Below are positions 8,079-13,477 of a stretch of 64,000 bases of DNA, piece by piece. Within the stretch, counting starts at the first letter, position 1; each line of letters starts with the position of its first letter. The stretch is from the NCBI RefSeq assembly GCF_022919155.1, contig NZ_CP095045.1, positions 992,001-1,056,000 of the forward strand, in the 5' to 3' direction. The stretch comes from Leucobacter allii (GTDB lineage: Bacteria; Actinomycetota; Actinomycetes; Actinomycetales; Microbacteriaceae). The notes beneath the pieces were generated by a model. That model did no database searches and had not been told where the DNA came from. It saw only the letters and a list, made by a program, of their open reading frames with translations. Made by a program: the position numbers and the translations under genes.

Positions 8079-8148
8079 TGCCAAGCCCTAGGGCGACGAG
8101 GCCAATAGGCAAGGTAACTCCGACGTAGAGCACATCCAGAATGCTCAC
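7966..8148 (-). CDS. Small phage membrane protein, 60 residues
   Basis: One strong hydrophobic helix (residues 4-23, LDVLYVGVTLPIGLVALGLGI) followed by a basic, Ser/Glu-rich tail (KSEMRSRALLPPVHVAKSARSE). The likely topology is a single-span protein with a cytoplasmic tail. The GTG at 8148 overlaps the stop of the upstream gene (GTGA), which is the main support that it is real. It is the third gene of the leftward Cro-side operon. Its 3' half runs through the end of the rightward gene at 7674-8078. Function unknown. Confidence 0.5.
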   Translation of the reverse strand: MSILDVLYVGVTLPIGLVALGLGIKSEMRSRALLPPVHVAKSARSESADDAASRSEDESS

Positions 8149-8333
8149 GACCCCACCGACTTCAACTCGCGGAGCATCATATCTCGAGTCCTGTTCGCGA
8201 TCACGATCCGGTCATCCCGAGTCGCAGCAGCATCCTTCACCGCGCGAGCAAACTCATTCCCAGCCGCCATGCACTCCTTGTGGTACGCGTCCTTAACCTC
8301 TTGCTCCGCCTTGCCTCGCGGTGCCCCACTCAC
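8145..8333 (-). CDS. Small helical phage protein, 62 residues
   Basis: Charged, mostly helical 62-residue protein (KAEQEVKDAYHKECMAAGNE, then DRIVIANRTRDMMLRELKS) with no membrane span or known motif. The GTG at 8333 overlaps the stop of the Cro-like gene and its stop overlaps the next GTG, so three genes are chained by GTGA overlaps and must be expressed together from the leftward early promoter. Function unknown. Size and position are like those of small early regulators or host-takeover proteins. Confidence 0.5.
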   Translation of the reverse strand: MSGAPRGKAEQEVKDAYHKECMAAGNEFARAVKDAAATRDDRIVIANRTRDMMLRELKSVGS

Positions 8334-8590
8334 GACGCCACCGCCTCGTGCTGCTGCGCGGACTCGGCGGACTCAGGCTCTTCGACCGCGATCGCGATCT
8401 CGCCAAGCGAGAATCCGAACGCCTTCGCCATCCCCGCGATCAGTCGAGGAGACTCGCCTTGCCCAGTCTTCGCGCGGTGCAGGGTGGAAGGTGAGACGCC
8501 GATCGCTCGAGCGAAGGCGCCGTCGTCGGTGATGTTGGAGTAGGCCTGCACTCGGTCGAGCGCCCCGGGCCTCAAAGCGATGGTCGCCAT
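8330..8590 (-). CDS. Cro-like HTH regulator
   Basis: 86-residue protein with a HTH of the lambda-repressor type: DDGAFARAIGVSPSTLHRAKTGQGESPRLIAGMAKAFGFSLGEIAIAVE. The recognition helix is SPSTLHRAKTG. Its length (one domain, no protease or oligomerisation domain) and divergent placement opposite a larger HTH protein fit a Cro role. SD AAAGGA sits five bases before ATG 8590. A leftward promoter with an operator in its spacer lies 43-72 bases upstream. It would repress the lysogenic side and allow early gene expression. Confidence 0.8.
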   Translation of the reverse strand: MATIALRPGALDRVQAYSNITDDGAFARAIGVSPSTLHRAKTGQGESPRLIAGMAKAFGFSLGEIAIAVEEPESAESAQQHEAVAS

Positions 8591-8599
8591 TTCAATCCT

Positions 8600-8631
8600 T
8601 TCCGATCTGGAGTAAGTGTTCCGATGTGGAA
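8600..8631. promoter_or_regulatory. Two operator-like repeats before the Cro-like gene
   Basis: TTCCGATCTGGAG (8600-8612) and TTCCGATGTGGAA (8619-8631) are direct repeats 19 bases apart and each is a TTCC-N5-GGA dyad. They cover the 5' leader of the leftward transcript. A third copy overlaps the repressor start at 8708-8720. Confidence 0.55.
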
Positions 8632-8632
8632 G

Positions 8633-8662
8633 AGATTAATCACATTGATGTGATTCGGTCAA
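8633..8662 (-). promoter_or_regulatory. Leftward early promoter of the immunity switch
   Basis: On the - strand: -35 TTGACC (8662-8657), 18-base spacer, -10 TAATCT (8638-8633), about 43 bases before the Cro-like start. The spacer is almost exactly filled by a palindrome, so a repressor bound there would block RNA polymerase directly. Confidence 0.65.
8638..8655. promoter_or_regulatory. Operator palindrome in the promoter spacer
   Basis: AATCACATTGATGTGATT: two perfect 8-base arms around TG, between the -35 and -10 of the leftward promoter. Likely binding site of the repressor or the Cro-like protein; it differs from the TTCC-N5-GGAA sites nearby, which suggests two proteins with separate specificities. 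Confidence 0.6.
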
Positions 8663-8670
8663 GTCGATTT

Positions 8671-8684
8671 GGAAAGTTCTTTCC
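8671..8684. promoter_or_regulatory. Inverted repeat between the divergent regulators
   Basis: GGAAAG-TT-CTTTCC, perfect 6-base arms, between the leftward -35 and the repressor gene. Possible additional operator; it has the reverse order (GGAA then TTCC) of the other dyads. Confidence 0.4.
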
Positions 8685-8707
8685 GGCTTGAAAAATCTCC
8701 GCAGATA

Positions 8708-8720
8708 TTCCAAAATGGAA
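8708..8720. promoter_or_regulatory. Operator dyad overlapping the repressor start codon
   Basis: TTCCAAAATGGAA, TTCC-N5-GGAA, contains the ATG at 8715-8717. Binding here would shut off repressor transcription, allowing Cro-type control or autoregulation. Confidence 0.5.
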
Positions 8721-9179
8721 CGCATGACCGAAATGAACGACTGGTTCGCAGCAACGGCGGGCTCTGTCTCGCTGAACGAAGTGTCAAAGCGCAGCGGGAT
8801 CCCGATCGCATCGCTGCATCGGTACACGCAGAACGGGAGCTTCACTGCCGAAGCGGTGGTCAAGATCGCGCGCGCCTTTGACGCCTCGATTCCGGACGCG
8901 CTCGTTGCGCAAGGGATCGTGACCCATTCGGAGCTCTCATCCCTGTCGATTTCAGGGACTCTGGCGGACGCGACCGATCAGCAGTTGTTGGACGAGATCT
9001 CCCGCCGACTCGCTGCCGTTCCCGAGGGGGAGTCGGACGTCTTCGATAGCGTCCCCAGTGGCAAGGGAGGCACCGTGCACTATCCCGACTTCACCCGCGA
9101 GCCTGTCGAGGACGAGCTGGCGGCCGCGTCGGAGCGGATCGACGATCCGAACGACTCAGACGAGCATTTTCTTAACTAA
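8715..9179 (+). CDS. Phage immunity repressor, HTH protein
   Basis: 154-residue protein with an N-terminal HTH (GSVSLNEVSKRSGIPIASLHRYTQNGSFTAEAVVKIARAFD) and an acidic C-terminal region (VFDSVPSGKGGTVHYPDF, then ELAAASERIDDPNDSDEHFLN) without the Ser-Lys dyad of self-cleaving CI repressors. It is divergent from the Cro-like gene. The ATG at 8715 has no ribosome site; an AGATAT -10-like hexamer ends about seven bases upstream, so the message may be leaderless, as for lambda cI. ATG 8724 and 8733 are alternatives. With an ImmA-type protease encoded two genes on, induction may run through that protease. Confidence 0.75.
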   Translation: MERMTEMNDWFAATAGSVSLNEVSKRSGIPIASLHRYTQNGSFTAEAVVKIARAFDASIPDALVAQGIVTHSELSSLSISGTLADATDQQLLDEISRRLAAVPEGESDVFDSVPSGKGGTVHYPDFTREPVEDELAAASERIDDPNDSDEHFLN

Positions 9180-9223
9180 CCCGAGCTGCTAGATGCTCGC
9201 CTGACATGAACGGAGTTCACTCT

Positions 9224-9832
9224 ATGGCTATGAAAATCCCATCCGCGATTGCACTCACTGCTTTGCTTGGACTGGGGGTAATCACCGGGTGCGCCAGTAG
9301 CGAGCCGAAGGAATCGCCGGCACCCGAAGTGGAAGCGGTCGAGGAGGAGCCAGTGGCAGAGCCTACTGACACGCCGCCGATGAGCGAGCGGGGAAACCTC
9401 ATCAAGAAGCTCGGAGAGACCGCTGGCGTGGTCTACAACGATGATGATGTGAACGACGTTGAGCTCGTGATCAAATCCATCGTCGTTGACGCACCTTGCA
9501 CCGCGGAGTATGCGCTCCCGTCTGAGCGAGGGCACTTCATCCGTGTCGATATGGATGTCGTCACGACCCCGAACTATCCGAACACTGTTCTGGCCCAGTC
9601 GAACGGCAGTTGGAAGTGGATCGACGCGAACGGCACCACCGCCAATAGCGATCCTGCAACCGGGACAGGGTACAGCTGCCTCGCTGATGGCGAGAGGCTG
9701 CCCGACAGAATCGGCGCCGGCGAGAGGGTGACAGGGTCCGTGGTGCTCGACGTCCCCACAACTGAAGGGACGCTCGTCCTTAGCCTTGACGGCGGGACCG
9801 GATGGGAATGGGTCGTCCCCGCGACGGAGTGA
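9224..9832 (+). CDS. Prophage-encoded lipoprotein
   Basis: 202-residue secreted lipoprotein: a short basic start, hydrophobic core and lipobox GVITGC (Cys at residue 23), then a Glu/Pro/Ala-rich spacer (about 25-55) and a beta-rich domain (VELVIKSIVVDAP, FIRVDMDVVTTPN, VTGSVVLDVPTTEGTLVLSL) of the DUF4352 / telokin-like type often found in actinobacterial lipoproteins. ATG 9224 was chosen because ACGGAG is eight bases upstream; ATG 9230 is possible. It lies between the repressor and the ImmA-type gene on the lysogenic transcript, so it is probably made by the lysogen and could act in superinfection exclusion (inference). Confidence 0.7.
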   Translation: MAMKIPSAIALTALLGLGVITGCASSEPKESPAPEVEAVEEEPVAEPTDTPPMSERGNLIKKLGETAGVVYNDDDVNDVELVIKSIVVDAPCTAEYALPSERGHFIRVDMDVVTTPNYPNTVLAQSNGSWKWIDANGTTANSDPATGTGYSCLADGERLPDRIGAGERVTGSVVLDVPTTEGTLVLSLDGGTGWEWVVPATE

Positions 9833-9835
9833 CTC

Positions 9836-10279
9836 ATGCAGCAACTCTTCGATCTCGCGGATGCGGGGAATATCTCCGTCGAGTTCCGCCCCCTTGCCCA
9901 GCGCAACGGCGAGTACCGTGATGACCTGAAACGCATCCGCCTTCGCGAGGACATGCCCCCGCGTCTGATGCGGTTCACGTTCGCGCACGAGCTCGGCCAC
10001 GCAGCCTTCCGTGACGTGCCGTCGATGTTCGGTCCGGAGAATGCCCGCCAGGAGAGGCGCGCCGACGAGTGGGCCGCGCTCCGCCTCATCGAACTCGACG
10101 CCTACCGTGAGTTCGAGGCGCTCCGAGAAGGCCATGTGCCGGCGATCGCGCACGACCTCGGTGTTGTCACGCGCTGTGTTGAGGCGTACCAGCGTCTCCT
10201 CGAGCGCATCGGAGACACCGTGTACCTCGACCCGCACATGGGTGCAGGGCAGTGGCTCGCGAAGGTCGAGGCCGCCTAG
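9836..10279 (+). CDS. ImmA/IrrE-type zinc metallopeptidase
   Basis: 147-residue protease of the ImmA/IrrE family. The zinc site is FAHELGHAAF (HExxH at residues 51-55) with the third ligand expected in QERRADEWAA (E72). In integrative elements and phages these proteases cleave the HTH repressor after a damage signal, triggering induction. It starts three bases after the lipoprotein stop and shares its transcript. Unlike IrrE there is no fused HTH, which fits a partner protease acting on the repressor at 8715-9179. Confidence 0.85.
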   Translation: MQQLFDLADAGNISVEFRPLAQRNGEYRDDLKRIRLREDMPPRLMRFTFAHELGHAAFRDVPSMFGPENARQERRADEWAALRLIELDAYREFEALREGHVPAIAHDLGVVTRCVEAYQRLLERIGDTVYLDPHMGAGQWLAKVEAA

Positions 10280-10289
10280 AAACAGAAGA

Positions 10290-10339
10290 AGCCCCCGCAG
10301 CGCGTTCAGCCGGCAAGCAAGAACCGCGCCACGAGGGCT
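10290..10339 (+). terminator. Possible terminator after the ImmA-type gene
   Basis: Arms AGCCCCCGCAGCGCG and CGCGCCACGAGGGCT pair at 12 of 15 positions around a 20-base loop, ten bases after the stop. No T-run, so it is weak; it may separate the immunity transcript from the integrase. Confidence 0.35.
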
Positions 10340-10368
10340 CAGACACGATCCACCAGAAAGGTGAACCG

Positions 10369-10404
10369 ATGAACAACACGATAGTCGAGCGACCCCATGG
10401 CTAG
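10369..10404 (+). CDS. Leader peptide overlapping the integrase start
   Basis: Eleven-codon reading frame MNNTIVERPHG with a good ribosome site (AAAGG, seven bases upstream). It ends at 10404, six bases inside the integrase gene, whose own ATG at 10397 has no clear ribosome site. Ribosomes ending on the leader could restart on the integrase, tying integrase yield to leader translation. Could be chance. Confidence 0.4.
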   Translation: MNNTIVERPHG

Positions 10405-11710
10405 GGCCTGGATCACCGACCTCTGGGTCAAGGACGCACACGCCCTCATGCCCGACGGCGCCAAGGTCCGCATCTCGCCCAGCGCCGCCGAGCTCAAGAA
10501 CCTGCGCACCCTCCCCGAGCACTTCCGCACCGCACGCTACGGCAAAGGTTCCCGATGGCGTGTCGGATGGTACGAGCCCGACGGTGGTGAACGCGGGCGC
10601 CTCTACGGCAGCAAGGCCGATGCAGAGGCCTACCTCGCAGAGCTCGAGGACAACATTCGGATGGGGAAGTATGCACCCCCAGAGAAGACCGAGCAGCGCT
10701 TCAAGGAACTCGCCGATACGTGGATGAAGTCGAAGCGACGCCCGAAAGCTGTTTCGATCGACGCGTACCGCACCGATCTCGCCGTGCACATCCTCCCGAA
10801 GTGGGCCGAGACCCCGATCAACCGGATCAGTCGGGAAGCGATCGACGCCTGGATCGACGACCTGGTTACCGGCACCGCGCCACGCACCTACACGGGACGA
10901 TCAGAGGGGCGAGAGATCAAAGGCCTTGCGCCCTCTCGGGTGCGGGACATCGTCGGCCGAACCTTCACCAGCGTTCTTCGCTACGCGCACGACGAAGGCT
11001 GGATGCCGAGGAATCCGATGCGGCACGTCGAACTCCCACGGGTGGCACCCGCGTCCGAGCTCGCGATTCTCGACTACGTGGAGGTGGAGCGTCTCGCCGC
11101 GGCTTGCGCGAAGGTCTCGGGCGAGCATCGCGATCGTGCCCTCATCCACGTTCTCGCATCGTCAGGCCCCCGCATCGGCGAAGCGACCGCGTTTCAGGTT
11201 CGCGACGTACAGCCGCTCGCGCGACGGGCGACAGTGCAACGCACATGGACGACCGAGGGTGGTCGCAGAGTAATCGGCCCGCCGAAGACGTGGGAGACGC
11301 GCTCCATCCCAGTTCATGGGTACGCGCTCGAGGAGCTCACCCCGCTCATGGAAGACGAGCCGGGGGAGCAGTGGCTGTTCCGTGTGAAGCGCGGCGGCGG
11401 AGCCGTGGATCAGCGCAACTGGCGCCGAAACGTCTGGGTCCCGGCGCTGAGGCTCGCGGGGCTTGAGGACGAGCGTGACCTCACTCCTCACAAGCTTCGC
11501 CACACTGCAGCTTCTGCTGCGATCGCGGCCGGCGCGGATCCACTCGTCGTGCAGAAGATGCTCGGCCACAAGACGCCGAAGGAGACGATGCGCACCTATG
11601 CGCACCTCTGGCACGACCGTCTCGACGAGGTCATTGACGCCGTTTCGGAGCACCGCGAGAAGGCGTTGGCGAAGGCCACCGAGACTGCAGGCCTTCTGGA
11701 GGCGGCGTAG
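10397..11710 (+). CDS. int: Phage tyrosine integrase
   Basis: 437-residue tyrosine recombinase that would join phage and chromosome at the attachment site and, with an excisionase, reverse the reaction. An N-terminal arm-binding/AP2-like region (RWRVGWYEPDGGERGRLYGSKADAEAYL) is followed by a SAM-like core-binding domain (about 100-205) and the catalytic domain with R259 (SSGPRIGEA), K297 (PPKTWETRSIP), H366-x-x-R369 (TPHKLRHT), H391 (LGHKTP) and Y401 (MRTYAHLW). All catalytic residues are present, so the enzyme looks active. It reads toward the tRNA gene 105 bases away. Confidence 0.95.
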   Translation: MARAWITDLWVKDAHALMPDGAKVRISPSAAELKNLRTLPEHFRTARYGKGSRWRVGWYEPDGGERGRLYGSKADAEAYLAELEDNIRMGKYAPPEKTEQRFKELADTWMKSKRRPKAVSIDAYRTDLAVHILPKWAETPINRISREAIDAWIDDLVTGTAPRTYTGRSEGREIKGLAPSRVRDIVGRTFTSVLRYAHDEGWMPRNPMRHVELPRVAPASELAILDYVEVERLAAACAKVSGEHRDRALIHVLASSGPRIGEATAFQVRDVQPLARRATVQRTWTTEGGRRVIGPPKTWETRSIPVHGYALEELTPLMEDEPGEQWLFRVKRGGGAVDQRNWRRNVWVPALRLAGLEDERDLTPHKLRHTAASAAIAAGADPLVVQKMLGHKTPKETMRTYAHLWHDRLDEVIDAVSEHREKALAKATETAGLLEAA

Positions 11711-11713
11711 TCA

Positions 11714-11733
11714 TGCTGTCTATGTGCTGTCTA
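11714..11733 (+). repeat. Paired 9-base repeats, probable integrase arm sites
   Basis: TGCTGTCTA occurs at 11714-11722 and 11725-11733, 11 bases apart, so both face the same side of the helix. They lie between integrase and tRNA, where arm-type binding sites are expected. Confidence 0.5.
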
Positions 11734-11769
11734 CGCCGATCTGGCGCCGTGTTTCGCCGAGGCGATCAT

Positions 11770-11806
11770 GGCCCGCGATCCCTTATGTTTCTAGGGGAGT
11801 CGGGCC
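11770..11806 (+). terminator. Possible integrase terminator
   Basis: GGCCCG and CGGGCC arms enclose TCCC / GGGGA inner pairs and a TTATGTTTC loop. A plausible hairpin downstream of the integrase but with no T-run; it could instead be part of the attachment region. Confidence 0.3.
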
Positions 11807-11814
11807 GCTGACGG

Positions 11815-11888
11815 TCCCCCCACTGGGATTCGAACCCAGACTGCGTCGATTTTAAGTCGACTGCCTCTGCCAGTTGGGCTATGGGGGG
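11815..11888 (-). tRNA. tRNA with anticodon UAA (reads UUA, Leu) but short variable loop
   Basis: 74-base cloverleaf: acceptor CCCCCCA / TGGGGGG, discriminator A, anticodon arm GTCGA-CTTAAAA-TCGAC, five-base variable loop GCAGT, T arm CTGGG-TTCGAAT-CCCAG. CCA is not encoded. The D stem is weak (three pairs). Loop positions 34-36 are UAA, which by the code means leucine, but leucine tRNAs normally have a long variable arm. The amino acid is therefore uncertain. The 3' end faces the prophage and is the probable integration target. Confidence 0.75.
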
Positions 11889-11928
11889 GGCGGGGTTCTC
11901 ATCCTTCCACACCGGTTAGGCTGAGCCC

Positions 11929-12099
11929 GTGCTGCTCGCCAAGATCCTGCTCGTCGTCGCGATCCTCATCGCCGTCGCGCTCGCTCTGCGCCTGCGCGCC
12001 CGCGCCTGGCGCGCCCGGCGGGAGTCCGCCCGCGCGGACCGCGCCGCGGCGCGCGCGGCGTGGGAGGCGGAGCTGCGCCGCGACCTCGGCGAGGACTGA
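11929..12099 (+). CDS. Small membrane-anchored protein, 56 residues
   Basis: Short protein with one N-terminal membrane helix (LLAKILLVVAILIAVALAL) and an Arg/Ala-rich helical tail (RARAWRARRESARADRAAARAAWEAELRRDL in overlapping heptads). A TAGGCT -10 hexamer (11917-11922) ends six bases before the GTG, the leaderless pattern used by several genes in this window. It is the first chromosomal gene right of the prophage. No family recognised; similar one-span, Arg-rich proteins are common and unstudied in actinobacteria. Confidence 0.55.
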   Translation: MLLAKILLVVAILIAVALALRLRARAWRARRESARADRAAARAAWEAELRRDLGED

Positions 12100-12208
12100 G
12101 CTGCGGGAGGACGCGGCCGCGTCGGGCGGGGGAGGAATCGGCGGATCGGGCGCGGGACCGGGCACGCATCCCGGGCGCGGGGGCCTTCTGACCCTTTACA
12201 CTGCGGAT

Positions 12209-13477
12209 ATGCTCCTCGACCTCAGCGCGCCCGAGATCATCGCGGCCTCCCGCGCGGAGCCGTGGCGGGACGCCGAGCGCTACTGGGGCGCGCTCGACCG
12301 AGCGACCCGGGATCGCCCGGCGCCCGTCGTCGCGCTGAGCGTCGACGCCCTGCGGCGCAACGCCGACGATCTCGTGCGGCGAGCGGGCGGCCTGCCGATC
12401 CGCGTCGCGAGCAAGTCGGTGCGCGTCCGCGGCGTGCTCGACGCCGTGCTCGCCCTCCCCGGTTTCCGGGGCGTGCTCGCCTACACCCTCGCCGAGGCGC
12501 TCTGGCTCGCGGAGACCGTCGAGGACGTCGTCGTCGGGTATCCGACGGCGGATCGGGCCGCGCTCGCGCGCCTGGGCGGCGACCCGCAGGCGGCCGCCCG
12601 GGTGACGCTCATGATCGACGATGCGGCGCAGCTCGACCTCGTCGACGCCGCCGCCGCGCCGAGCACCCGCAGCGCACCGATCCGCGTCTGCCTCGATCTC
12701 GACGCCTCCTGGCGGAGCCCGGGCCTCGGCCACATCGGGGTCCGCCGCTCTCCGCTGCACGCGCCCGGCGAGCTGCGCGCGCTCGCAGAGACGGTGCAGG
12801 CGCGCCCGGGCTTCGCCCTCGTCGGGATCATGGCCTACGAGGCGCAGATCGCGGGGGTGGCCGATGCGGCGGGCGCCGTGAACGGCCGGCTCATGCGCGC
12901 GGTGCAGCGGCGCAGCGGCGCGGAGCTCGCCGAGCGGCGCCGTGCCGCGGTGGCCGCGGTGCGGGAGATCGCCGCGCTCGAGTTCGTCAACGGCGGCGGC
13001 ACCGGATCGGTGGAGCGCACCGCGGCGGAGCCCGCCGTGACGGAGGTCGCCGCGGGAAGCGGACTGTACGGCCCGCTGCTCTTCGACCGCTACCGGGACT
13101 TCGACGTCGCCCCGGCGCTCGGCTTCGCCCTCGACGTCGTCCGCCGGCCGGACACGGAGCGCGCGACGCTGCTCGGCGGCGGCTGGATCGCCTCGGGGCC
13201 GCCGGGGGCGGACCGCGCGCCGCGCCCCGTGCGGCCCGCCGGGCTGGCCTTCGAGCCCCGGGAAGGCGCGGGCGAGGTGCAGACCCCGGTGCGCGGCACG
13301 GCGGCCGCCGAGCTGCGGCCGGGGGACCGCGTCTGGTTCCGCCACGCGAAGGCGGGCGAGCCGCTCGAGCACGTCGGGGAGATCGTGCCGGTGCTCGTCG
13401 GAGCGCCCGAGGGGGACGGGCCCGTCGCCCTCGACCCCCTCCCCAGCTATCGAGGAGAAGGACGGTGCTTCCTGTGA
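12209..13477 (+). CDS. Type III PLP amino-acid deaminase/aldolase-like enzyme
   Basis: 422-residue protein of the fold-type III PLP group (alanine racemase N-terminal barrel; D-threonine aldolase / D-serine dehydratase-like). The PLP lysine is K69 in PIRVASKSVR. Other marks are RVCLDLDASWRSPGLGHIGV, FVNGGGTGS and a C-terminal domain with RPGDRVWFRHAKAGEP, a segment with a likely metal-binding His as in D-threonine aldolases. The substrate is not shown by sequence. TACACT (12197-12202) ends six bases before ATG 12209, so it is probably leaderless. The next gene overlaps its 3' end, suggesting joint metabolism. Confidence 0.8.
   Translation: MLLDLSAPEIIAASRAEPWRDAERYWGALDRATRDRPAPVVALSVDALRRNADDLVRRAGGLPIRVASKSVRVRGVLDAVLALPGFRGVLAYTLAEALWLAETVEDVVVGYPTADRAALARLGGDPQAAARVTLMIDDAAQLDLVDAAAAPSTRSAPIRVCLDLDASWRSPGLGHIGVRRSPLHAPGELRALAETVQARPGFALVGIMAYEAQIAGVADAAGAVNGRLMRAVQRRSGAELAERRRAAVAAVREIAALEFVNGGGTGSVERTAAEPAVTEVAAGSGLYGPLLFDRYRDFDVAPALGFALDVVRRPDTERATLLGGGWIASGPPGADRAPRPVRPAGLAFEPREGAGEVQTPVRGTAAAELRPGDRVWFRHAKAGEPLEHVGEIVPVLVGAPEGDGPVALDPLPSYRGEGRCFL

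Larger units (their letters stand above)
11711..11888. other. Prophage-chromosome junction (one att site)
   Basis: The integrase ends at 11710 and the tRNA 3' end faces it at 11815; from 11929 on all genes are chromosomal. Tyrosine integrases of this kind usually recombine within the 3' half of a tRNA gene, so the crossover core is probably within about 11815-11860. The matching repeat at the other prophage end lies outside the window. Confidence 0.6.

Noticed and set aside
9176..10789. Long open frame on the - strand opposite the lipoprotein, ImmA-type and integrase genes
   Set aside because: It lies antisense to three recognisable genes, has no family match and has the residue bias expected of a mirror frame in high-GC DNA.
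11899..12165. Proline-rich - strand gene after the tRNA
   Set aside because: The + strand small protein at 11929-12099 has a promoter and a membrane helix; the - strand frame is low complexity.
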